The position numbers were made by a program, and so were the translations under genes. The notes beneath the pieces were generated by a model, which made no database searches, was not told the DNA's origin, and was given only the letters and a program-made list of their open reading frames with translations. This document shows positions 17,845 through 27,106 of a stretch of DNA of 64,000 nucleotides, one piece after another (position 1 is the stretch's first letter; the number at the start of each line of letters is the position of its first letter). Source of the DNA: Pseudomonas cichorii. Lineage in GTDB: Bacteria > Pseudomonadota > Gammaproteobacteria > Pseudomonadales > Pseudomonadaceae. The stretch spans positions 124,001-188,000 of the forward strand of contig NZ_BLVZ01000003.1 of assembly GCF_015471405.1 (NCBI RefSeq), given 5' to 3'.

Positions 17845-18147
17845 TCAATGTTCAGCCTGAGGAGTGGCGAAGCTGACAAACGTCAGGTTCGCGCCACACT
17901 CGATCAGGGAATTGATCAACGCCGACATGGCTGCGCCGCTGAAATGCTCCGTCATGTCGCAAGCACTTGCCCAGTAACCGCTCAGAATCCACAGACAATC
18001 CTCATTGGCGCTTCGGCCAAGCGCATACCCAAGGCATCCTGGCGCGCCCTGAAGCTGGGCAATGTGCAGCTTCACACGGCTCTCGAAAAACGGGTCCGTG
18101 TCTTCGATGAAACGAATTTCCAATGCATTCATGGCATTGATATGCAT
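17845..18147 (-). CDS. Small ABM-like (dimeric alpha-beta barrel) protein
   Basis: A protein of about 100 residues beginning MHINAMNALEIRFIED. The pattern of a beta strand, a helix carrying FFESRVKLHIAQLQGAPGCLGYALGRS and then LWILSGYWASACDMTEHF resembles antibiotic-biosynthesis-monooxygenase-like ferredoxin-fold proteins, which often act as small oxygenases or heme-handling proteins. That assignment is tentative. The ATG at 18147 is chosen because GGGAGAG precedes it; the frame is open ten codons further. It converges with the Lrp gene, six bases apart. Confidence 0.65.
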   Translation of the reverse strand: MHINAMNALEIRFIEDTDPFFESRVKLHIAQLQGAPGCLGYALGRSANEDCLWILSGYWASACDMTEHFSGAAMSALINSLIECGANLTFVSFATPQAEH

Positions 18148-19049
18148 TACAGCACTCTCCCGCGAAACCCGAGCCATGCATTCAGGTGGTTGATTTCTAT
18201 CCCGGTAGCGAACTTAACGATCAAGCCGCTTCATGACTACAAGGTTCAGCCGAATGCACTCATGAACTCGACTCATCAATAAGCCATTCACGCCAGAGGT
18301 CACGCCCCTAAACTTCGGGCCAGACAGGCCGAAAACAAGATAGTCAGGTGCTTTCAGATGCCCGAAAAGAGGGAAAACGTCGTTGTGTGACGGGTCAATC
18401 TCGCTGATCAGGCCTTAATCCTGGATACATCCTGTAATATTTAGCTTGCTATCAATGGCAGGAAAACGCTCTCATTTTCAGGTTAACGGCTCCCAAAAAG
18501 CGCTTTCTGGATTACATCAGGCTCGACAGGACAGGCAGGACAAGGCTCTAGAACGTGATGGCAACTCGCACCAAAGGTTCACATTATGCGAAAATGCCGA
18601 GTCATCGCCGACTTGGAGAGCCTGACAGAACATGGCAGCATGCGCGCGCTCGCCAGATCTGACGATGGTGAGCTTATGACACGCAGGTCACCGTAGCATG
18701 TCGCGGCAGCCTTGATGACGGACAAAGACACCCCAGACGTGTCTATGCGTACCGACCAGGCGTCGCAACTCCGTGAGGAAGCTGATGGGTATGGCTTGCG
18801 AGTGCAGGCAGATGTCTTTTCTGCACGAGAGCCGTACCAACAGAACTATGTGTCACTCAAGCCGCTGAAGCCAATGATGATAAGAAGTCAGCGCAGGAGG
18901 ACATAAAAGTGAGGTCTAAAGCGTTATTGTATTGGCCTTGTATGTCCATCTCTAGTCCTTGTGGGTGTGAGAGTTTGTCGCATGCGGCATAGCATGCGAC
19001 ACGCCATGGCTCCCATAAACAGAAGTAGAGAGCGGATGGCGTTTATCAT
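18148..19049. other. Gene-poor stretch of about 900 bases upstream of mqo
   Basis: No frame here has convincing coding character. Short frames exist: one of 36 codons from 18584 containing LESLTEHGSMRALAR, which faintly recalls a LysR/ModE-type helix, and one of 64 codons from 18712. Neither has family support, and they may be debris of a lost gene. A perfect hairpin lies at 18977-19000. The mqo promoter should be in the last 100-150 bases. Confidence 0.5.
18977..19000. repeat. Perfect 9-bp inverted repeat upstream of mqo
   Basis: GTCGCATGC, six-base loop GGCATA, GCATGCGAC. It ends 49 bases before the mqo start, so it could be an operator or an mRNA leader hairpin. Confidence 0.6.
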
Positions 19050-20699
19050 ATGGATCACAGTATGTTGAAGAAAATGAACACGGCTCTGCTGGGCCTGGCT
19101 ATGTCGATGGGTCTCATGCCCTTGCATGCGGCTGAAGCAAAAAAAGTAGACGTTTTGCTCATCGGGGGGGGAATCATGAGTTCGACCCTGGGTATCTGGC
19201 TCAATGAGCTGGAGCCAGGCTGGTCGATCGAAATGGTTGAACGTCTTGATGGCGTCGCACAGGAAAGCTCGAACGGCTGGAACAACGCCGGTACTGGTCA
19301 CTCTGCCCTGGCCGAGCTGAACTACACGCCAGAAAAAGATGGCAAGATCGACGTCTCCAAGGCCATCGAAATCAACGAATCCTTCCAGATCTCCCGCCAG
19401 TTCTGGGCGTGGCAGGTCAAGAACGGTGTGTTGAAAAACCCGCGTTCGTTCATCAACTACACCCCGCACATGAGCTTCCTGTGGGGCGACAAGAACATTT
19501 CGTTCCTGAAAAGACGCTATGAAGCACTGAAGGTCAACCCTCTCTTCAGCGCCATGCAGTACTCCGAAGATCAGGAGCAGATCAAGAAGTGGGTTCCGCT
19601 GATGATGGAAGGGCGTGACCCGAACCAGAAGATCGCGGCTACCTGGACTCCGATCGGTACTGACGTGAACTTCGGCGAAATCACTCGCCAGTTCGTGGGC
19701 CACCTGAAGAACCAGCCTAACTTCAATCTGCAACTGTCGAGCGAAGTTGAAGACATCAAGCGTAATGCTGATGGCTCGTGGCGCGTGTCCTACAAGAACC
19801 TGAAAGACGGCAAGGAAACCGAAACCGACGCCAAGTTCGTGTTCATCGGTGCTGGCGGTGGTGCACTGCACCTGCTGCAGAAGTCCGGCATTCCTGAAGC
19901 CAAGGAATACGGTGCATTCCCTGTTGGTGGTTCGTTCCTCGTGACCGAAAACCCACAGATCGCCGATCTGCACATGGCCAAGGCCTATGGTCAGGCTTCG
20001 GTTGGTGCACCTCCAATGTCGGTTCCTCACCTGGACACCCGCGTACTGGATGGCAAGCGCGTTATCCTGTTTGGCCCATTCGCGACCTTCTCCACGAAGT
20101 TCCTGAAAGAAGGCTCTTATCTGGACCTGCTGACCAGCACCACCCTGCACAACGTCTGGCCAATGACCCGGGTAGGCATCAAGGAATACCCACTGGTTGA
20201 GTACCTTGCCGGCCAGCTCATGCAGTCCGATGATGATCGCTTCGCAGCCCTGAAAGAGTACTTCCCTAACGCCAAGAAAGAAGACTGGCGTCTGTGGCAG
20301 GCAGGTCAGCGCGTTCAGATCATCAAGCGTGATGAAGAGAAAGGCGGCGTCCTGAAACTGGGTACCGAGATTGTCAGCTCCAAGGACAACAGCATTGCCG
20401 GCCTGCTGGGCGCATCGCCAGGTGCATCGACCGCAGCTCCGATCATGCTGAGCGTTCTGGAGAAGATCTTCAAGGACAAGGTTGCAACCCCTGCCTGGCA
20501 GGAAAAGCTGCACCAGATCATCCCAAGCTACGGCACCAAGCTGAACGATCATCCTGATCAGGTTGCCAAGGAATGGGCTTACACCAGCGAAATCCTGCAA
20601 CTGCCAGCACCTCCAGCTGTTGGCGCTGCAGCACCGGCTCCGGCAGCAACACCTGCCAAGCCACGCGAAAGCAACGCAGCGACTGATATGGCGCTGTAA
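19050..20699 (+). CDS. mqo: Malate:quinone oxidoreductase
   Basis: A 549-residue FAD-dependent Mqo, a membrane-associated TCA-cycle enzyme that oxidises malate to oxaloacetate and feeds electrons to quinone. The FAD-binding start [19 protein letters not shown] is followed by [35 protein letters not shown] and the C-terminal [19 protein letters not shown], all Mqo signatures. The N-terminus carries a signal-like segment ([26 protein letters not shown]), and the C-terminus has a Pro/Ala-rich tail of about 35 residues. Start choice between 19050 and 19062 is uncertain because the ribosome site is weak. A strong terminator follows. Confidence 0.95.
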   Translation: MDHSMLKKMNTALLGLAMSMGLMPLHAAEAKKVDVLLIGGGIMSSTLGIWLNELEPGWSIEMVERLDGVAQESSNGWNNAGTGHSALAELNYTPEKDGKIDVSKAIEINESFQISRQFWAWQVKNGVLKNPRSFINYTPHMSFLWGDKNISFLKRRYEALKVNPLFSAMQYSEDQEQIKKWVPLMMEGRDPNQKIAATWTPIGTDVNFGEITRQFVGHLKNQPNFNLQLSSEVEDIKRNADGSWRVSYKNLKDGKETETDAKFVFIGAGGGALHLLQKSGIPEAKEYGAFPVGGSFLVTENPQIADLHMAKAYGQASVGAPPMSVPHLDTRVLDGKRVILFGPFATFSTKFLKEGSYLDLLTSTTLHNVWPMTRVGIKEYPLVEYLAGQLMQSDDDRFAALKEYFPNAKKEDWRLWQAGQRVQIIKRDEEKGGVLKLGTEIVSSKDNSIAGLLGASPGASTAAPIMLSVLEKIFKDKVATPAWQEKLHQIIPSYGTKLNDHPDQVAKEWAYTSEILQLPAPPAVGAAAPAPAATPAKPRESNAATDMAL

Positions 20700-20703
20700 T
20701 GCC

Positions 20704-20739
20704 AAAGCCCCATCAAACCTGGTTTGATGGGGCTTTTTT
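20704..20739 (+). terminator. Rho-independent terminator after mqo
   Basis: A 14-base stem AAAGCCCCATCAAA / TTTGATGGGGCTTT with a five-base loop, running into a T tract that ends at 20739. Confidence 0.93.
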
Positions 20740-20791
20740 CTGTAGCCGGGAAATACCGCTTTACCGCCTCCCCTACCTTCCCTCCTGACGC

Positions 20792-21217
20792 CTACTTCGC
20801 GAACAACTGCCCCATATCCTTGAACGCCTTGAACTCCAGTGCGTTGCCACAAGGGTCAAGCAGAAACATCGTCGCCTGCTCACCCACCTGCCCCTTGAAG
20901 CGGATGTAAGGCTCGATCACGAAACGAGTCTCGAACGACCTCAAACGCTCGGCAAGCGCTTCCCACTGCTCCCATTGCAACACGATGCCAAAGTGCGGAA
21001 CAGGCACGTCATGCCCGTCCACCGGATTGCTATGCGCACTTTCCTGCACTGCGTTCTTCGGCGCTTCGTGAATCACCAGTTGGTGACCATAGAAATTGAA
21101 ATCGACCCAGTGATCACTGGAGCGCCCTTCTTCCAGACCAAAAACCTGACCATAGAAGGAACGCGCAGCCGCAAGGTCGTAGACGGGGATCGCAAGGTGA
21201 AAGGGAGAAAGACTCAT
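20792..21217 (-). CDS. VOC-family (glyoxalase-like) protein
   Basis: A 141-residue vicinal-oxygen-chelate protein. It begins [27 protein letters not shown] and ends [21 protein letters not shown], with the typical His near the start and Glu in ALEFK as metal ligands. The stretch [16 protein letters not shown] lies between. The start at 21217 has GGAG upstream and begins the domain; a 12-residue upstream extension in frame is discarded. It is divergent from a LysR gene 137 bases away, which may control it. The substrate is not predictable. Confidence 0.88.
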   Translation of the reverse strand: MSLSPFHLAIPVYDLAAARSFYGQVFGLEEGRSSDHWVDFNFYGHQLVIHEAPKNAVQESAHSNPVDGHDVPVPHFGIVLQWEQWEALAERLRSFETRFVIEPYIRFKGQVGEQATMFLLDPCGNALEFKAFKDMGQLFAK

Positions 21218-21354
21218 CGAAAACTCCAGGCTTTTGGTTTTTATCAACCGCAAGGGCTTGCTTGCGGCTGTTCAAGTGCTGGAGAAATCATAGAAGCTGC
21301 GACTCAACAATAAAATCAATATATATTTCTCAGACTGACAAAAGAGATTTATCA

Positions 21355-22230
21355 ATGATTCGTGAGCTGAAAACCCTTGTCGCGGTCGCACAAGAAGGCA
21401 CCTTTGCCGCCGCCGGAAACCGGATCGGTCTGACCCAGGCTGCCGTCAGCGCACAGATGCAACGTCTCGAAACCGAACTTGGCTATCAGCTATTTGATCG
21501 CAAGGGCCGCTCGGCACAGCTCAATCGAATGGGGCATCAGACCCTCCTGCAAGCCCAGGAACTGATCCGCCTCTACAACAACCTTGGCTCGACAGCCAGC
21601 GGACAACCCGAGAGCGTACTGGTCAATATCGGCGCAATTGCCTCGGTCCAGCGCTCACTGCTCCCCGATGCACTGGCAGCCTTCCACCGCCAATGGCCTC
21701 AATGTCGCACCCGCGTCATACCGGGTGTATCCATGCAACTGGTTAACCTGGTGGATGCCGGCGAAATCGACATGGCGGCCATCATCCGCCCACCCTTCGC
21801 ACTGCAAAGCGACCTGCGCTGGACCGCTCTGGCCAGCGAACCCTATCGCCTGATCGTCCCGAACCACCTGCCCGGCGATGACTGGGCCGAACTGCTGTCC
21901 ACCCAGCCCCTGATCCGCTACGACCGCACCTCGTTCGGCGGCCGACAGGTCGACCGCTTCCTGCGCCAGATGCACTTCACCCTGCGCGAAGCCTGCGAGC
22001 TGGATGAACTTGAAGCCATCATCAAACTGGTCGCCAATGGCGTAGGCGTGGCATTGGTTCCCCAGACAGCCGACCACCGGCAATGGCCCGCCGAAGTGCG
22101 GGCACTGGATTTAGGCGCGCACACGTTTCATCGCGATGTGGGGTTGGTACATCGGGCCAGGGAGAGCTTGAGCGAGCCGGTGAGGTTGTTGATTGAGTTG
22201 GTGGAGGGGTTGGTGCAGGTGCGTAGATAA
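21355..22230 (+). CDS. LysR-type transcriptional regulator
   Basis: A 291-residue LysR protein. Residues 1-60 form the winged helix (MIRELKTLVAVAQEGTFAAA, LTQAAVSAQMQRLE), and the remainder is the effector-binding domain (VGVALVPQTADH near the C-terminus). The ATG at 21355 starts the domain directly; the frame is open 31 codons upstream into the divergent gap. The neighbour on the other strand is a VOC protein, the most likely target. The inducer is unknown. Confidence 0.9.
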   Translation: MIRELKTLVAVAQEGTFAAAGNRIGLTQAAVSAQMQRLETELGYQLFDRKGRSAQLNRMGHQTLLQAQELIRLYNNLGSTASGQPESVLVNIGAIASVQRSLLPDALAAFHRQWPQCRTRVIPGVSMQLVNLVDAGEIDMAAIIRPPFALQSDLRWTALASEPYRLIVPNHLPGDDWAELLSTQPLIRYDRTSFGGRQVDRFLRQMHFTLREACELDELEAIIKLVANGVGVALVPQTADHRQWPAEVRALDLGAHTFHRDVGLVHRARESLSEPVRLLIELVEGLVQVRR

Positions 22231-22426
22231 ACCACGACAATTCTTCAGAAAAGAACCGGTTTTCTTCAAAAAGCCTGTAAGTCGAAAGACTCTGTAGATA
22301 TCTGCCGTAAAAAACACAAACTGAAACGATTAACCCACTGGTTTTCCTTATGCTTTACAGATATTTTCCCGCGATTCCAGCAGGGCATGTGCTCTGACAG
22401 CCTTCCAGGTCATCTTGCAGGTGTTT

Positions 22427-24001
22427 ATGAGTACCCCGGTCCAGCGCCCTAAAAGCAAAGCTTTTTTTCTTGGGCTGGCGTTTTGTCTGTTGCTGAGCCT
22501 AGGCATTACTTTGGCCTTGATCTGGCTTCCCGACCAGTACCCGGCCAATAGTTACATCGAACTCGCCCTGATCATTCAAACACTTTTTCTGGGCAGCCTG
22601 TGCGTCTCCACATGCCTGCGCCAAAAGCAGTCGCAGGCGCAGTTCGACGAACTGATTGCACAGAAAAACCAGATCAGCTTCTTGAATGCACGCATCACCA
22701 ACCTGATCAATGCCGCCACCCAGGTTGCCGTCGTCACGACTAACGCGCAAGGAGAGACAAAGCTTTTCAGCGATGGTGCCCAGGCCATGTTCGGCTTCAA
22801 CCGCGAGGAGATGCTTGGCCGCAACAATGTTCAGATGCTTTATGTAAAGGAAGAAATCGATGCACGCCGACAATTGCTAACCGACCCCACCCTTCTTGCA
22901 CTGACCGACAAACAGCTCATTCGCAAGCTCTCCAACGACGACAACGGAGTCAGCAAACCAACCGAATGGACTTATCGGCGCAAAGACGGCAGCCAGTTCA
23001 CCGGAGAACTGCGCCACGCGCGATTCAGCGACGCAAATAGCGGTGAAGTCGAACACATCAGCGTAATCATTGACGTCAGCGAGCGAATCGAATTACTCAA
23101 CAGTGTCCAGAAAAGCAAGGCACTGCTTACGCAGTTGACTCAACACATCCCGAATATGCTGTATCAGTTTCATTTGCGAGCGCCTGGTGACGGTTACTTT
23201 TCATTTTGCAGCCCCAGCATTGAAGACATCTTCGAGTTGAGTGCCGAAGCAGTCATCGGTGCCAACTTCTCCGATAACCCACTCTTCAAGCGCCTGCATC
23301 CCGACGACTTGCCATTGATCAGGGCAGTTTCTGTGGCATCAGTGGAAACCGGCGATGGCTGGATGTGTGATTTCCGCGTAGTGCTACCCGTTAAAGGCGT
23401 GCGCTGGCTGCGCGGAGATGCCCATGCCGAACGCCAGCCGGACCAGACATTCATCTGGTACGGCTCGTTCAGTGACATTACCGAACTCAAGGACCGAGAA
23501 GAAAAACTTCAAACCCAAGCCGTCACTGACGAATTGACCGGCATCTATAACCGCCGCCATTTCATAAGTTCGCTGGAACAACTGGTGGACACCGGTAAAC
23601 GCTACGCCACCCCTTTCTCGCTGATCACATTTGACCTGGACCACTCCATGGCCGAATCAATCAATGATCGATTCGGCCATGGAGTGGGCGATACCGTATT
23701 GCAGCAAGTCTGCACACTGATTCGCCAGCGCCTGCGTTCCAGCGATATTTTTTGCCGAATCGGCGGCGAAGAATTGGCAATCCTTTGCCCGCTTACCTCA
23801 CATGCAGACACCGAAAAACTGGCCAATATGCTGTGCCAGGCATTAGCTAATCATGAAATCGATGTCGCTGGCCGCGTCACCGCCAGTTTCGGCTTTGCCG
23901 CCTGGACGAAAGACCTGAGCGCCGAAGAACTGCTGAGCCTTGCCGACATGGCCAGTTACAACGCCAAGAAGAATGGGCGCAACCGGGTTGTAGGGGCCTA
24001 A
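22427..24001 (+). CDS. Membrane PAS-PAS-GGDEF diguanylate cyclase with altered active-site loop
   Basis: A 524-residue c-di-GMP cyclase. Two N-terminal membrane helices (about residues 12-32 and 42-62) are followed by a short coiled segment, two PAS domains (about 85-215 and 225-355) and a GGDEF domain (about 365-524). The signature is GGEEL (residues 446-450), which is normally active. The first metal-site loop reads FDLDHSMAESINDRFGH instead of the usual FDLDHFK-x-IND pattern, giving two extra residues; the DNA there is part of a perfect inverted repeat. Activity may therefore be impaired. ATG at 22427 with CAGG upstream is preferred to the TTG four codons earlier. Confidence 0.92.
   Translation: MSTPVQRPKSKAFFLGLAFCLLLSLGITLALIWLPDQYPANSYIELALIIQTLFLGSLCVSTCLRQKQSQAQFDELIAQKNQISFLNARITNLINAATQVAVVTTNAQGETKLFSDGAQAMFGFNREEMLGRNNVQMLYVKEEIDARRQLLTDPTLLALTDKQLIRKLSNDDNGVSKPTEWTYRRKDGSQFTGELRHARFSDANSGEVEHISVIIDVSERIELLNSVQKSKALLTQLTQHIPNMLYQFHLRAPGDGYFSFCSPSIEDIFELSAEAVIGANFSDNPLFKRLHPDDLPLIRAVSVASVETGDGWMCDFRVVLPVKGVRWLRGDAHAERQPDQTFIWYGSFSDITELKDREEKLQTQAVTDELTGIYNRRHFISSLEQLVDTGKRYATPFSLITFDLDHSMAESINDRFGHGVGDTVLQQVCTLIRQRLRSSDIFCRIGGEELAILCPLTSHADTEKLANMLCQALANHEIDVAGRVTASFGFAAWTKDLSAEELLSLADMASYNAKKNGRNRVVGA
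23641..23687. repeat. Perfect 18-bp inverted repeat inside the GGDEF coding region
   Basis: Left arm 23641-23658 (CCACTCCATGGCCGAATC) is the exact reverse complement of right arm 23670-23687, separated by 11 bases. The right arm encodes the canonical RFGHGVG, and the left arm encodes the aberrant HSMAES. Confidence 0.95.
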
Positions 24002-24131
24002 GGGCCGTCATCCATAGTTCACGACCAATAACCAGCAACAGTGCAGGCACGGGGACACGCATACATTTCATGGGGATGCAGAGCTGGCGACAGCGAGAAA
24101 ATGCATCCCCTGTATCATCACCCGAACCGGA

Positions 24132-24810
24132 TCACTGCTTTAGATCCGCCATCAGCTTGCCAGTGAGCAGATCGATAGCACGATTGAACGCCGAACGCAG
24201 TGCCTCGGGGTCAGCAGCATACCTTTCTGGAGTAAATGCCTTGTCATTACCGGCGCTCATTGCGGTGATGGTTTCAAAGTTACGCCATATCTGCTCATCG
24301 CCACGCCTCATGACAGCGACGACGCCCATCGTCGGATAAAGCTCTTTGCTGAAGTTGACCAAAGACACTCCCCATTGGCCGCCTCTCAACTCGATTGTTG
24401 CATCTGCACCCGCTTCATCTGCAACGACGACAAAGAGCTTCTCCTGCGCAATTCTTGCTTTGAAGCGATCACGCAGCATGGCACCAACATCAATACCGTT
24501 ACGTTGCATGTTGAGCAGAATGGCTTCTCTCGGGGTGATCCCGGCTTGTGCGGGAGACTGACTCGTGGTGGACAGAACCATCGGATAAAGAGAAGTACCT
24601 GCGGCGGCATTGGTTCCTGCACTCACACCCGCCTCCCAGGCTTGAGTCATACTGTTGAACTGAAAATATTGCGGCGAAAACTCTACCGGGGAGAGCCAGA
24701 CGGTTTTGACTCGCTGTCGGTTCTCATGACTAAAGATCTTTGGTTACGCAGCCACACAACATAAATATGAGGCACAACAATACAGCCATGCGTCCGCTTG
24801 AAAAGTGCAT
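24132..24810 (-). pseudogene. Lipoprotein gene broken by a one-base frameshift
   Basis: A start ATG at 24810 with ribosome site AGGAAG opens a frame encoding MAVLLCLIFMLCGCVTKDL, a lipoprotein signal with lipobox MLCGC, which stops at TAG (24730-24732). The +1 frame is open from 24743 and continues with SHENRQRVKTVWLSPVEFS through about 200 residues to 24132. Removing one T from the TTT at the junction fuses the two. The body contains AILLNMQRNGIDVGAML and DATIELRGGQWGVSLV; I do not recognise its family. Either this is a genuine recent pseudogene or a sequencing error. It is convergent with the cyclase gene. Confidence 0.75.
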
Positions 24811-24987
24811 TACAACTTCCTGAAATTGATATTCATGCACCACTATCACGGGTACGTTACACGAACGATATCGGCTGCTGAAGCAAGCGTATAACGCAGG
24901 TGCATATGGGCAGCATGCGTGCCACCTTGGCCAAGATCAAAGCAGCCGAGAGCCGAAGAGGCAATAAGCCTCCTCGGCGACTCAGTA

Positions 24988-26289
24988 TCAGGTAAACAGG
25001 TCGACACCCAGCTGGAAAGCGACCCAGAGCGCCAGGCATGTTGCGAAGAACAATGCGATATTTTCAAACAGGTTATTGCGATATTTCTTGTCCAGCAGCG
25101 ACTTCTGGTTGGACATGATCAACAGGCCCAGCGAAATGACCGGCAAACCAATGATGTTCAGCGCACTGACCCCAATGGTCAAGGTAACGAAATCCGGCAT
25201 GCCAGGCAGCGACCAGATCAATGGCGTTACCAGAATGAACAGCATGAACCACTTATGCATGGGGTCATGGTGAAACTCTTTACCGTACCTCTCGCGACGA
25301 GCAGGCCTGACATGCTGGAACGCATCGGTAATCAACATCGGGAATGCAGTGGTTTTTCCTGAAATACTGGCGAACAGAGTCGCGAATACGCCAATAAAGA
25401 ACACATACCAACCAGCGGGGCCAAAGAACATTTCCAGCGCCTTGCCCAAGTCACCCAAGGTCTTCACCTCGATACCGTTTGGCCGCAGAATTTCTGCTCC
25501 GACAATCCAGATGGCCAGGTTAATGACGATCCCGACGCACACGGCAAACAATAAATCGTTACGCTGAACACGCTTGTGTTGCGGCCCTACCCAGCCCTTC
25601 TGGCGCATGACATAGGGATGCACGAAGTTTGCAATGGAACCTGCAACCGCGCCGATCACCGATACCGCAACCAGCAGCGCGCCATGCACACCTTCATCCG
25701 GCGGGATACTGAAACCAATGGTGCCTTTGACGATACCCACAACATCCGGGCCGGACATGACAGCCAAGGCGATAAAGGCCAGGGTCATGACAGCCAACAA
25801 CAACTTCATCACGCCTTCGATCATTGAATAGATGTTGCGACCGACCAGCATCCATACAGCCAGCACCACCGCTACCGAACAGAGCAATGGGTGGTCGATC
25901 TTGAACAGCATCGCCAGCGACTCACCTGCCCCTTTGATCATGTAGGCATTCATCAAATGCCCCATCAGCAAGGCATAAACAAGCATGAACCAGGCAAAAA
26001 AGGGATTCAGTTGCGCATAACCCTGAAGGATTGTCATACCTTGGTTGTTGCACAACTGGAAGCGAGCAATGATGTTTACGATCAGGTATCTCAACAGCAG
26101 AGAAACCGCCAACACCCACATCATCGCGTAACCGTAATTCGCTCCTGCGACAGACGACGTAATCAGATCACCTGCACCTAGCCAGGACAGTACGGCAATG
26201 ATGCCCGGCCCCAGCAGTTTCAGCATTCGTGTAAATCGATTTTGTGCGCGCCCGGATGCCTGACCTTCAACGGAAGGAATGCTTGCCAT
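24988..26289 (-). CDS. NRAMP (SLC11)-like transporter with non-canonical TM1 motif
   Basis: A 433-residue polytopic protein with about eleven membrane helices. The segment LGPGIIAVLSWLGAGDLITSSVAGANYGYAMMW matches NRAMP TM1-TM2 (quoted in parts: GPGIIAVLSW, GAGDLITSSVAGA). The metal-binding DPGN of true Mn/Fe transporters is replaced by GAGD; the TM6 region reads ANFVHPYVMR, keeping a His-Pro. It is probably a member of the divergent NRAMP-related groups, whose substrates differ. The start at 26289 (MASIPSVEGQ) is chosen because GGAGA precedes it; the frame is open 60 codons further upstream. It is flanked by gaps on both sides and has its own promoter. Confidence 0.82.
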   Translation of the reverse strand: MASIPSVEGQASGRAQNRFTRMLKLLGPGIIAVLSWLGAGDLITSSVAGANYGYAMMWVLAVSLLLRYLIVNIIARFQLCNNQGMTILQGYAQLNPFFAWFMLVYALLMGHLMNAYMIKGAGESLAMLFKIDHPLLCSVAVVLAVWMLVGRNIYSMIEGVMKLLLAVMTLAFIALAVMSGPDVVGIVKGTIGFSIPPDEGVHGALLVAVSVIGAVAGSIANFVHPYVMRQKGWVGPQHKRVQRNDLLFAVCVGIVINLAIWIVGAEILRPNGIEVKTLGDLGKALEMFFGPAGWYVFFIGVFATLFASISGKTTAFPMLITDAFQHVRPARRERYGKEFHHDPMHKWFMLFILVTPLIWSLPGMPDFVTLTIGVSALNIIGLPVISLGLLIMSNQKSLLDKKYRNNLFENIALFFATCLALWVAFQLGVDLFT

Positions 26290-26869
26290 AGAGGATGTCT
26301 CCATTATTGTTTTTGTTAGATCCATAGCAGTCGAACACAACTCATTAGACGTCGTACAACACTTCTGAAGAAAATGTGTTTTTAGATATTTCAATCCCAG
26401 GGTGTCAGCTAGAGTTGATGAAGGTTTCTCAGTGCTTATGGCACGTGAAGCCATGCGGGTCGTGTGCATGCATTACTGGAAGAGCTGCAACAACACGCAA
26501 CCGGGGTGATCCTCGGACGGAACGGTGACCACACCCCAAAAAATACAGAAAAGGCCGAGGCATCATTTGAAGCGATGGCTGAAAAGCGAATCAGAAAGCA
26601 AACGCCAATACCCTACAGGACTTGCCTTTGTGAGGGGGCTGACTGCGTAAAAGCACCTGAAGATGGATACGATTCTCATGATGCACGCCTCTGAATCGAT
26701 TGATTAGAGACGGCGCCGGATCGTCAGAATAGGGAGTGCGACCTTGTTTTCAGATATAAAAAAAGGTCTTGGACGTTTTTACTTCTGAAAGCCCAATGAC
26801 GTATCAGCTGTCATTGGTATGCGCTTTCAGCAGAAACGACGCAAGACCTTGATTTACATCAAAAAATTC
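26290..26869. other. Non-coding stretch of about 580 bases between NRAMP-like gene and tRNA-Asn
   Basis: It contains the NRAMP-like promoter region and nested inverted repeats near the tRNA (AAGGTCTTG at 26763-26771 facing CAAGACCTT at 26842-26850, enclosing the hairpin 26785-26830). A 76-codon frame at 26464-26694 has no family character or ribosome site and is not called. Confidence 0.5.
26785..26830. repeat. Compound inverted repeat downstream of tRNA-Asn
   Basis: CTGAAAGC and CCAATGAC on the left face GTCATTGG and GCTTTCAG on the right, with a small internal bulge. It lies about 40 bases beyond the tRNA 3' end in the direction of tRNA transcription, so it may act as a processing or termination structure. 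Confidence 0.65.
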
Positions 26870-26945
<76 letters not shown>

Positions 26946-27106
26946 ATGAGAGCTATCTTACTGATTAAAATAGGTAAGTCAAGCATCCCCTTGAAAAAAT
27001 ATTGAGCATAAACAGTCATTTGCAGGCGCAGGGTTTCGTCGTGGGTTTGCTGTGGCGTAGTGTGTTCGCTTGCCCCCGCAACGCTTATCACAGAAAGGAG
27101 AACGAG

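Noticed and set aside
18712..18906. 64-codon plus-strand frame before mqo
   Set aside because: Highly polar, no family signal; treated as non-coding or debris.
18924..20852. 642-codon minus-strand open frame opposite mqo
   Set aside because: It mirrors the mqo codons over its whole length. The plus-strand frame carries all Mqo motifs.
26464..26694. 76-codon plus-strand frame between the NRAMP-like gene and tRNA-Asn
   Set aside because: No ribosome site, no family resemblance and an implausible residue mix.
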